DNA of 12,160 nt from Helicobacteraceae bacterium (GTDB lineage: Bacteria; Campylobacterota; Campylobacteria; Campylobacterales; Sulfurimonadaceae): assembly GCA_030596305.1 (NCBI GenBank), contig JAUVKK010000005.1, positions 1 to 12,160 on the forward strand, in the 5' to 3' direction. A program made the translations under genes and the position numbers. The notes below the pieces were generated by a model. That model did not search any database and was not told the origin of the DNA. It saw only the letters and a program-made list of their open reading frames with translations. Of this stretch, positions 6,133 to 12,160 are shown piece by piece. Numbering within the stretch: position 1 is the first letter of the stretch; every line of letters begins with the position of its first letter.

Positions 6133-6600
6133 ATGAAAAGAAGATCATTTTTAAGAGGACTTGGACTAGCCGCAGCTGCTTCAACAGTTGTAGTACCAAG
6201 TATGGTAATGGCAGCTGAGGCGCCAAAAGGACCAAACGCATTTAGTATTGATGCTGCAGTACAGGCAATTACGGGTGGAAAACCTGTAGTCGCTTCACCA
6301 AAGGTACATCTAAAAGCACCTGAGATCGCTGAGAACGGCGCCGTTGTTCCAGTAACAATCGAAGTTGATTCACCAATGACAGAAGACGATTATGTTAAAG
6401 CTATCCATGTATTTGCTACCAAAAACAGCAATGTACGTTGTGCTGATGTGATGTTGACGCCGGCAAATGGAAAAGCGATGTTGGCAACACGTGTTAAGTT
6501 GGGTACATCTCAAGATGTCATGGCACTTATCGAGACAAGTAAAGGCGAATTTCTAAGCGCTTCACAAAACGTAAAAGTAACTATCGGCGGCTGTGGCTGA
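6133..6600 (+). CDS. soxY: SoxY, sulfur-carrier subunit of SoxYZ
   Basis: Carries the sulfur intermediate on its C-terminal cysteine while SoxXA and SoxB act on it in the periplasm. The 155-residue product from the ATG at 6133 starts with a Tat signal (KRRSFLRGLG, then an Ala-rich core to about residue 28). It ends in the carrier arm VTIGGCG with C154 as second-to-last residue, the hallmark of SoxY. An immunoglobulin-like fold is suggested by VVPVTIEVDSPM and the TRVKLGTSQDVMALIE strands. Unusually there is a second cysteine, C103 (NVRCADV), in the region preceding the core strands. An upstream frame from 6073 overlaps soxX and lacks a signal peptide, while AGGAGAG sits just before 6133, so the shorter start is chosen. 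A 49 nt gap separates it from soxZ. Confidence 0.95.
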   Translation: MKRRSFLRGLGLAAAASTVVVPSMVMAAEAPKGPNAFSIDAAVQAITGGKPVVASPKVHLKAPEIAENGAVVPVTIEVDSPMTEDDYVKAIHVFATKNSNVRCADVMLTPANGKAMLATRVKLGTSQDVMALIETSKGEFLSASQNVKVTIGGCG

Positions 6601-6649
6601 TCATCTAATGATTGAGACACTATATATTGAAGATTAAAAAGGATAAACA

Positions 6650-6985
6650 ATGGGAAAAAGAAAATCACTAATCAAGATCAAGCCGAAAAAGTACAAAACA
6701 GGCGAAGTCGTAAAAGTAAGCTTTATGGTCATGCATCCAATGGATACTGGAATGCGTAAAGACAAAAAGACAGGAAAGATCGTTCCGGCACACTATATCA
6801 ATGAAGTAGTTTTTTCATTCAATGGTAAGCCGTTCACAACAATGAAAACCTGGGAGTCTCTTTCTACAAATCCGGTTTTCACGATTTACTTTACAGTACC
6901 TGGCAAGGGTGAACTGACAGTTGTCTATAAAGACAATCAGGGTGAAGTAAATGAGAAAAGCAAGAAAATAAAACCGAAAGGCTAA
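6650..6985 (+). CDS. soxZ: SoxZ, scaffold subunit of the SoxYZ carrier
   Basis: Forms a heterodimer with SoxY. The 111-residue length, absence of a signal peptide and lysine-rich ends are typical; SoxZ is exported by riding on the Tat-targeted SoxY. Family features visible are the opening KIKPKKYKTGEVVKVSFMVMHPMDTG, split here as KIKPKKYKTGEVVKV (9-23) and the MHPMDTGMRKD segment (28-38), the sequence VPAHYINEVVFSFNGK (45-60), and the middle motif STNPVFTIYF (72-81) followed by GELTVVYKDNQG. No cysteine is present, as expected for the non-carrier subunit. An AAAAAGGATA ribosome-binding site precedes the ATG. The soxA start follows after only 3 nt, suggesting translational coupling. Confidence 0.95.
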   Translation: MGKRKSLIKIKPKKYKTGEVVKVSFMVMHPMDTGMRKDKKTGKIVPAHYINEVVFSFNGKPFTTMKTWESLSTNPVFTIYFTVPGKGELTVVYKDNQGEVNEKSKKIKPKG

Positions 6986-6988
6986 GCG

Positions 6989-7759
6989 ATGATTGGTAAA
7001 AAAATTATACTTGCATCAACATTGATTGGTGTTTTGGCTTTTGGTGGTGAACAGTTTGCAATGAGTGATTCTGATCGTGCGATGTATGCTGAGATGTTAG
7101 AGAACAATCCGGCTGACATCATGGTTGAATCAGGTAATGAGTACATGGAAGAATTTGCTGGCGGTGATGAAGGCTTGGCAAAGTTTTTAGGTGTCAGTGA
7201 AGATGACTTGCCCGCTTATATTGCAGGATTCCCTCGTTACATCAAAAAGCTTGACATGGTAGTAGGTCTTGACCAGGTACTTCAGGCACTGATGGCAGAA
7301 AATGGGCATAAGCCATTTAAACTCAAAAGCAAAGATATGTTTGCCATGAGTGCATATGCTAAGTCAATTGCAAATGAAGAGAAGATCAATATCGATGTGA
7401 ATGCAAATCCACAGATGAAAGCTGCCTATGCCATGGGTGATGAAGTGTTTAACACCAAACGTGGTGGACGCGGTCTTTCATGTATGAGTTGTCATTCACC
7501 AGATGTGATCGGTGGTATCTTGCGTACACAACCGCTTCCGGATCTTGGTTCTGAAGCGAATAAAGCTGCTGCTACTTGGCCGGCGTATCGTATGACAAAA
7601 TCATCATTGAGAACGCTTCCAAGACGTTTTCAAGGGTGTATGAACAATGCACTTCTAGCCGTGATCCCATTAGGATCGCCAGAGATGGTGGCACTCGAAG
7701 TGTATGTTACAGATAAAGCGAAAGGCCGTGAGATCGCTATTCCCGGTCTTAAGCGTTAG
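6989..7759 (+). CDS. soxA: SoxA, monoheme L-cysteine S-thiosulfotransferase subunit
   Basis: Catalytic subunit of SoxXA, joining thiosulfate to the SoxY cysteine and passing electrons to SoxX. The 256-residue precursor has a short Sec signal peptide (MIGKKIILAS to about AFG, residue 18). There is a single CxxCH, CMSCH (C165, C168, H169), so this is the monoheme type. The N-terminal half has lost heme-binding cysteines. The active-site ligand cysteine is C217 in RRFQGCMNNAL, with R213 four residues before it as in characterised SoxA. LEVYVT near the end closes the second cytochrome domain. The ribosome-binding site is weak (AAAGG within the soxZ end), so expression probably depends on soxZ translation. 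soxB starts 11 nt downstream. Confidence 0.95.
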   Translation: MIGKKIILASTLIGVLAFGGEQFAMSDSDRAMYAEMLENNPADIMVESGNEYMEEFAGGDEGLAKFLGVSEDDLPAYIAGFPRYIKKLDMVVGLDQVLQALMAENGHKPFKLKSKDMFAMSAYAKSIANEEKINIDVNANPQMKAAYAMGDEVFNTKRGGRGLSCMSCHSPDVIGGILRTQPLPDLGSEANKAAATWPAYRMTKSSLRTLPRRFQGCMNNALLAVIPLGSPEMVALEVYVTDKAKGREIAIPGLKR

Positions 7760-7770
7760 AGGAAACAGTT

Positions 7771-9537
7771 ATGGATATTTCTAGAAGAGACTTTATGCAG
7801 ATCGCAGCTGCTCTGGGACTGGTAACAGTTGCAAATGGTTGTGCTACGACAGTACCGGGACGAAATCCTGCTGCTATCGGCGCAAAAGATCTATATAATT
7901 TTAATGCAACAGGTAAAGTGACCTTACTGCACATGTGTGATTTGCATGCGCATATCAAGCCGCTTTACTGGCGTGAGCCATCTACACTGATCTCGGCACC
8001 GAATCTTGTCGGTACCCCGGGATTTTTGTGTGGCGAATCATTCTCTAAACATTACGGTTTAGAGCCAAGTTCACTGGATGCTTACTTTGATACGCATATG
8101 GATTTTGAAGCGCTTGCTAAGAAGTTCGGCAAAATGGGTGGTATCGCACACATGAAGACCTTGATCGATGAGATCAAGCGTCAGCGTGGTGCAGAAAATG
8201 TCATGTTCCTGGATTCTGGTGATACATGGCAAGGTACAGGTGTTGCTCTTAAAACACGTGGTGAAGCGATCGTTAAAGCGCAGAACTACCTTGGTGTTGA
8301 CGTTATGGTCGGTCACTGGGAATTTACGTATGGTAAAGAACGTGTGCAAGAGCTGATCGGGAAGCTGGATGCAAAATTCATCTCTCAAAATGTTGTTGGT
8401 GATGATCCGTTTGCTGATGAGTATGAAGAGTTGATCTTCGAGCCGTATACGATCGAAGAACGCGGCGGTGCGAAGATCGGTATTATCGGTCAATCGTTTC
8501 CGTTCACATCAACAGCCAACCCAAAAGAGTTTACTCAGGGTTGGAGTTTCGGGCTGCGTCTTGAGACACTGCAAGAGTATGTTAACGAGCTTCGTAAAGA
8601 GCACAAAGTTGACTGTGTTGTTGTTCTTTCTCATGACGGTTTCAGTGTAGACCAGGAAGTTGCACGTAAGGTTCATGGTATTGACTTTATATTGAGCGGT
8701 CATACACATGATCCTTCACCTAAACCAATCACTATCAATGGCACGGCAATCGTGATCGCTGGTAGTCATGGTAAGTATATTGGACGTTTAGATATCGATA
8801 TCCAGGACCATAAGGTTAAAGGTTATGAATATAAACTTATTCCGATCGCTTCGAACATCATTCCGGCTGATCCGGCAGGTGTGAAGCTGGTGAATGAACT
8901 GTATGCGCCTTTTGACAAAGAGTTCAATGAAGTTTTGGGTCAGACCAAAGGGACATTGTACAAGCGTGATACGTTCCACTCAACCTTTGATCAACTCATC
9001 AATGACGCGATCATGGATGAGATGACATGTGACATCTCTTTCACCCCAGGTTACCGTTGGGGAACAACAGTACTTGCAGGCGATGACATTCTGATGGATA
9101 ACGTCTATGAGATGTGTGGTATCACTTATCCAAACGTCTATACTTTTGAGTTGCAAGGCAAGCGTATTGCACAGCTTCTTGAAGATATCGCGGATAATGT
9201 ATTTAATGCCAATCCACTCTATCAGCAGGGTGGCGACATGAGCCGTCTTGGCGGTGTGACCTATTCGATCACTGTAGGGGCTAAAGCTGGAGAACGTATT
9301 AGTAAGCTTATGATCGGCGGCAAGCCGCTTGATCCGAACAAGACCTATATCGTATCTTCTTGGGGCGGTAACCTGCAAAGTGCAGGTGAAAATCTTCAAG
9401 AAGATAAGATCCGTGCCATTTATGATGTGACACGAGACTATATCCGTCGTAAAAAAGTGGTTGATGTCAGTAATACAGGTAATGTCACCTTGTTGGATTA
9501 TGACTGCGGTTGTCCAGCTAAAGGGGGAGGTTGTTAA
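7771..9537 (+). CDS. soxB: SoxB, thiosulfohydrolase (dimanganese sulfate-releasing enzyme)
   Basis: Hydrolyses the terminal sulfonate from SoxY-bound thiosulfate as sulfate in the periplasm. The 588-residue length is normal. A Tat signal SRRDFMQIAAALG (4-16) starts it. Binuclear metal-site motifs of the calcineurin-like/5'-nucleotidase fold are all present: CDLHAH (D57, H59), LDSGDTWQG (D148, D151), GHWEFTYG (H182, the SoxB-specific variant of the nucleotidase GNHE motif), LSHDG (H288) and SGHTHD (H311, H313). The C-terminal nucleotidase domain follows from about residue 385. Two oddities stand out. C24 directly after the signal core (VANGC) resembles a lipobox, so the protein may be a Tat lipoprotein. 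The protein also ends in a cysteine-rich tail (CGCPAKGGGC, C579, C581, C588) resembling the GGCG arm of SoxY. AGGAAA precedes the ATG. Confidence 0.96.
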   Translation: MDISRRDFMQIAAALGLVTVANGCATTVPGRNPAAIGAKDLYNFNATGKVTLLHMCDLHAHIKPLYWREPSTLISAPNLVGTPGFLCGESFSKHYGLEPSSLDAYFDTHMDFEALAKKFGKMGGIAHMKTLIDEIKRQRGAENVMFLDSGDTWQGTGVALKTRGEAIVKAQNYLGVDVMVGHWEFTYGKERVQELIGKLDAKFISQNVVGDDPFADEYEELIFEPYTIEERGGAKIGIIGQSFPFTSTANPKEFTQGWSFGLRLETLQEYVNELRKEHKVDCVVVLSHDGFSVDQEVARKVHGIDFILSGHTHDPSPKPITINGTAIVIAGSHGKYIGRLDIDIQDHKVKGYEYKLIPIASNIIPADPAGVKLVNELYAPFDKEFNEVLGQTKGTLYKRDTFHSTFDQLINDAIMDEMTCDISFTPGYRWGTTVLAGDDILMDNVYEMCGITYPNVYTFELQGKRIAQLLEDIADNVFNANPLYQQGGDMSRLGGVTYSITVGAKAGERISKLMIGGKPLDPNKTYIVSSWGGNLQSAGENLQEDKIRAIYDVTRDYIRRKKVVDVSNTGNVTLLDYDCGCPAKGGGC

Positions 9538-9591
9538 TTTGAATCGTCATAAATGGGGTGCATGGCATTTTTAAAAGATGTTGTGTGATAA

Positions 9592-9703
9592 AGAAAGTGG
9601 TTCCGGATTTTCCGGTATCGGTAGCGGCAGTTCGTACCTGCCGCAAACAGTGAGAGTGTCCTAAGACATTGATTCGTCACTTGATGACATTATCTCACTT
9701 TCT
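9592..9703 (+). other. Structured leader region between soxB and the porin gene
   Basis: The 187 nt gap 9538-9724 contains no gene but dense inverted repeats: CCGGA/TCCGG (9603-9607 and 9611-9615, 3 nt loop), GCGGCAG/CTGCCGC (9624-9630 and 9638-9644, 7 nt loop) and AGTGAGA/TCTCACT (9649-9655 and 9693-9699). The last encloses two small hairpins, TGTC/GACA around CTAA and GTCA/TGAC around CTTGA. A competing 8 bp pair, AGAAAGTG (9592-9599) with CACTTTCT (9696-9703), uses the same downstream bases. No T-run follows any stem, so an intrinsic terminator is unlikely. It ends 9 nt before the AGAGG ribosome-binding site of the porin. A regulatory or mRNA-stabilising leader, a processing site, or an sRNA are possible. 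A direct repeat TTGA(A/T)TCGTCA occurs at 9539 and 9669. Confidence 0.45.
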
Positions 9704-9724
9704 ATGTTAATAGAGGATAATAAA

Positions 9725-11182
9725 ATGAAAAAAAATAGATATATTAAACTTGCTGCGGCAGCTTCGATAGCACTTTTGGCTACTTCTGCTCATGCAACAT
9801 TGAAAACGGATAAAGTGACACTGAAAGGAAATATGGTAGTTGACTATAATAAACTTCCTGCGCCTGTCGATACGTTAAAAGAGGCCTTTTCCGAAGGTAT
9901 GTTTTATGGTCGTCTCCGTGCAAATGGATTTTTATGGGACTGGAAAACTGAAAATTATGAGTCAGGCGGAAGACTAAAAGATAACAAGAACATGGGTTAC
10001 GGGGGCAGTCTAAGCTATAAATCTGCACCGCTTTACGGCGTTAGCGGTACCTTGGGTCTTTACACCTCTCAAAATCCGTCATTCTGGCGTGAGGATGTTG
10101 CTGATGTAAAGTACTCCAAGTCAGGTAAAGATACCTTCAGTCGAAGGGATACATCACTGACGGGTAACTATGGCATGACCGTAGTCGGGCAGGCATTTTT
10201 GCAATATGATCTTGCAAAGACATCGGTTGTAGCCGGTCGCCAGATGTTCGAGACGGTCTTTACGAAATCGAACGACACAAAGATGGTGCCTAACACCTTC
10301 GACGGTGTCACGGCAACGATCAAAGATATTCCTCAGACAACGATCCAGCTGGGTTACCTTGCCAAACAGAAACTTCGTGACCATACGGTTGCGCATGATG
10401 TCCTGGCATTTAATCCGAATGACAAATGGTCGGAAAATGATGATGCCGCCGTCAACAGAAACCTAACGGTAGATCGTATCGGTAACGACAACAAACTGCT
10501 TGTCGGATCTTTGACTAACAAATCTATTAAAAACCTAAAAGCTAATATAAGTTACGCGATGGTGCCGGATGTTATCAGCAATCTTGTGCTCGAAGCACAC
10601 TACGCCATCCCTGTCGGTGGTGACTGGAAGATTGCACCAGGTGTACGATACATGCAGCAGTTTGATAACCTTGGTGCGGACTATGGTGTTGCCAACCTGC
10701 TAACGAAACAGACAGGCTACAAGGATCCCAACAGTCTCGACAGTAATCTGATCGCGGCAAGATTGGATGTCAAGAACAAAGCCTTCCTTGGACGTTTGGG
10801 GTATTCTAAAATCGCGGACGAAGCGGATATCGTAGCCCCTTGGCGCGGTTTCCCTACCGGCGGGTTTACCCGTGCGATGGCACAGTACAACTGGCAAGCG
10901 AACACAGAAACATATATGGTGAGAGCCGGATATGATTTTGGTAAAGCTGAGATGGTCCCGGGCTTTAGTCTTATGGGTCGATATGCAATTCAGGACTTTG
11001 ATGATACAAAACCGGGTACACCGGCAGACTGTAATGTTATTCATGTTGATGCACGCCAGAATATTGGAAGTAATCTGGAAGCAAAACTTCGTTTAGGTTT
11101 TCTAGATTCAAATCCGGGTGACTCAGGAAAAACAGATATATCGTACAATGAGTATCGTGTTGAGTTGAACTATTTCTTTTAA
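9725..11182 (+). CDS. OprD / Campylobacter MOMP-like outer-membrane porin
   Basis: A 485-residue outer-membrane beta-barrel candidate. From the ATG at 9725 it has a typical Sec signal peptide ending SAHA (residue 24), alternating hydrophobic/polar strands throughout, and a C-terminal strand closing on double Phe (VELNYFF), the BAM recognition signature. FYGRLRANGFLWDW near the mature N-terminus and GRQMFETVF, then MVPNTFDGVTATIKDIP with LGYLAKQK, recall OprD-family and Campylobacter major outer-membrane porins. A longer start at 9704 is rejected: AGAGG (9712-9716) is spaced correctly only for 9725 and the signal peptide begins there. It lies between soxB and a SoxH-like gene on the same strand, suggesting uptake of thiosulfate or another sulfur oxyanion, but substrate selectivity cannot be read from sequence. 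Family moderately sure, role inferred. Confidence 0.75.
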   Translation: MKKNRYIKLAAAASIALLATSAHATLKTDKVTLKGNMVVDYNKLPAPVDTLKEAFSEGMFYGRLRANGFLWDWKTENYESGGRLKDNKNMGYGGSLSYKSAPLYGVSGTLGLYTSQNPSFWREDVADVKYSKSGKDTFSRRDTSLTGNYGMTVVGQAFLQYDLAKTSVVAGRQMFETVFTKSNDTKMVPNTFDGVTATIKDIPQTTIQLGYLAKQKLRDHTVAHDVLAFNPNDKWSENDDAAVNRNLTVDRIGNDNKLLVGSLTNKSIKNLKANISYAMVPDVISNLVLEAHYAIPVGGDWKIAPGVRYMQQFDNLGADYGVANLLTKQTGYKDPNSLDSNLIAARLDVKNKAFLGRLGYSKIADEADIVAPWRGFPTGGFTRAMAQYNWQANTETYMVRAGYDFGKAEMVPGFSLMGRYAIQDFDDTKPGTPADCNVIHVDARQNIGSNLEAKLRLGFLDSNPGDSGKTDISYNEYRVELNYFF

Positions 11183-11194
11183 GAGGATATGAAG

Positions 11195-12109
11195 ATGCGG
11201 GCATTTTGGGCAGTAGTTTTAACAGTTTTACAAGTATCAGCCTTTGAATACGGCTTAAAACCTGAAAAGGTCAATGATAAAGTCTACTGTTTTTTTGGAA
11301 AACCCGAAGTGATGGATACAAAGAACAACGGTAACATGGTCAACAGCTGTTTTGTCGATCTTGGCAAACATTGGCTGGTTGTCGATCCGGGTCCGACCTT
11401 TGCGTATGCAAAAGAGGCCTGGAACGAGATCTCCGCTATTAAAAAAATGCCTGTTGCTTCGGTCATCAATACGCATGTACATGATGACCACTGGCTTGGT
11501 AATGGGTTTTATCTCTCTTTAGGGGTTGATGTACTTGGTGCAGCTGCTTTTGAAGAGGAAGTGAATCCGACAGCCGTCACGCGAATGGAGCAGAGGATCT
11601 CGAAAGAGGCTTATGCTCTGACATCGCCAAAACTGCCGACAATATTAGTCGAACAAGAGAAGACACTGCAACTGCATATAGATGGGGTGGAAATTCGACT
11701 GATCCATGTCGATACAAAAGCTCACACTTCTGGAGATATTCTTGTATATCTCCCTAAGATGCAGACGATTTTTTGTGGTGATGTCGTGTTTAATGACAGA
11801 CTTCCTTCTCTTCGAGACGGTGACATCAATGGCTGGATCGAAACCTTGGAGATGATCAAGGAAATGCCTGTTGAGTATGTGATCGGCGGTCATGGAAACG
11901 AGGTTCAGGCTGACGCTGTGGATCTGACATATAACTATCTGGTACAGCTTCGTAATGAAGTTAGAGCGGCAATTGAAACTGGTGAAGGAATCGACAGCGC
12001 TGTTAAAACAATTAAAATGAGTGACTTTTCATCAGTGGCACTTTATGCTGAGATGCATGGACGCAATGTTGAAACAGCCTACCGTATGTTGGAGTGGGGA
12101 GATGAATAA
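11195..12109 (+). CDS. Periplasmic metallo-beta-lactamase-fold hydrolase, SoxH-like
   Basis: A 304-residue exported metallohydrolase. The signal peptide MRAFWAVVLTVLQVSA ends near residue 16. The zinc-binding signature is THVHDDH (H94, H96, D98, H99), with further ligands H177 (KAHTSGD), D196 (FCGDVVF) and H233 (GGHGNE), so the binuclear site looks complete. Such proteins occur in sox clusters as SoxH and in quinoprotein-linked operons; the reaction of SoxH is not established, and thiol-ester or persulfide-type substrates have been proposed for related folds. Two cysteines, C32 and C52, lie in the N-terminal sandwich. An ATG also exists at 11189, but AGAGG (11182-11186) is only 2 nt from it and 8 nt from the ATG at 11195, so the second is preferred. 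The gap to the porin is 12 nt and the 3' end overlaps the next start by 8 nt, indicating one operon. Confidence 0.8.
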   Translation: MRAFWAVVLTVLQVSAFEYGLKPEKVNDKVYCFFGKPEVMDTKNNGNMVNSCFVDLGKHWLVVDPGPTFAYAKEAWNEISAIKKMPVASVINTHVHDDHWLGNGFYLSLGVDVLGAAAFEEEVNPTAVTRMEQRISKEAYALTSPKLPTILVEQEKTLQLHIDGVEIRLIHVDTKAHTSGDILVYLPKMQTIFCGDVVFNDRLPSLRDGDINGWIETLEMIKEMPVEYVIGGHGNEVQADAVDLTYNYLVQLRNEVRAAIETGEGIDSAVKTIKMSDFSSVALYAEMHGRNVETAYRMLEWGDE

Positions 12110-12160
12110 GTTATGGAGCGTCCTTTTATTAGCCGCAACACTTTTTTCGTCACTTTTCGC
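12102..12160 (+). CDS. Exported protein, N-terminus only (cut by window end)
   Basis: An ATG at 12102 overlaps the last 8 nt of the MBL-fold gene, with GGGGAG immediately upstream as ribosome-binding site. The 19 complete codons visible read MNKLWSVLLLAATLFSSLF, a basic start followed by a hydrophobic core: a Sec signal peptide. The mature protein lies outside the window. In this setting it could be a thioredoxin-like, rhodanese or cytochrome component of the sox unit, but nothing here identifies it. The frame, overlap and signal peptide support a real gene. Confidence 0.7.
   Translation, partial: MNKLWSVLLLAATLFSSLF

Noticed and set aside
6600-6612. Small ATCAT/ATGAT hairpin in the soxY-soxZ gap
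   Set aside because: Five AT-rich pairs with a 3 nt loop are expected by chance in such sequence.
8071-9399. Several minus-strand open frames of 60-140 codons opposite soxB
   Set aside because: Compositional shadows of soxB: no signal peptide, no domain and no plausible ribosome-binding context.
9624-9644. GC-rich hairpin as a rho-independent terminator after soxB
   Set aside because: The stem is perfect, but it is followed by AAACAGTGAG and has no T-run on either strand, so it is treated as part of a structured leader.
1-12160. CRISPR arrays, tRNA/rRNA genes, insertion sequences, prophage or toxin-antitoxin genes
   Set aside because: No regularly spaced repeats, no cloverleaf-like or rRNA segments, no transposase or integrase motifs, and no small paired genes were seen.

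Overview
This window looks like part of the chromosome of a sulfur-oxidising Campylobacterota bacterium (formerly Epsilonproteobacteria; Sulfurimonas, Sulfurovum or Sulfuricurvum type). The evidence is a contiguous soxXYZAB thiosulfate-oxidation cluster with a monoheme SoxA, moderate-to-low GC, tightly packed genes, and AT-rich promoters with extended -10 elements. The genus cannot be fixed from sequence reading alone.

Layout. (1) 1-296, minus strand: the N-terminal part of a FAD-dependent oxidoreductase of the sulfide:quinone oxidoreductase / NDH-2 class. (2) 427-1323, plus: a ketopantoate reductase (PanE/ApbA) family gene. It converges, with only 4 nt between stops, on (3) 1328-2266, minus: a polytopic transporter of the bile-acid:Na+ symporter / ACR3 superfamily. 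(4) 2452-5373, plus: three overlapping genes forming a signalling unit. They are a membrane-anchored dCache_3-type sensor with no output domain, an OmpR-type response regulator, and a histidine kinase starting at TTG. (5) 5374-5558: a regulatory gap with CTTATAA-type repeats, a TTTACA direct repeat at 11 bp spacing, and an extended -10 promoter. (6) 5559-9537: soxX, soxY, soxZ, soxA, soxB. (7) 9538-9724: a gap with several strong inverted repeats, some mutually exclusive. (8) 9725-11182: an OprD/Campylobacter-MOMP-like outer-membrane porin. (9) 11195-12109: a periplasmic metallo-beta-lactamase-fold protein (SoxH-like). (10) 12102-end: the signal peptide of another exported protein, cut by the window edge.

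How the parts fit. SoxXA would couple thiosulfate to the SoxY C-terminal cysteine carried by SoxYZ, and SoxB would hydrolyse off sulfate. SoxCD is absent here; in this phylum it is generally found in a second soxZY-CD locus. The porin, the MBL protein and the next exported gene follow on the same strand with tiny gaps and are probably part of or attached to the sox transcription unit, giving outer-membrane entry and accessory periplasmic functions. The sensor/regulator/kinase unit directly upstream is the natural candidate for control of sox, although sequence alone does not prove this.

The most unusual observations are the split three-protein sensory unit next to sox, the structured leader before the porin, the Cys-rich GGGC tail of SoxB with a possible Tat lipobox, and the extra cysteine in SoxY. 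I see no tRNA, rRNA, CRISPR array, insertion sequence or phage gene.
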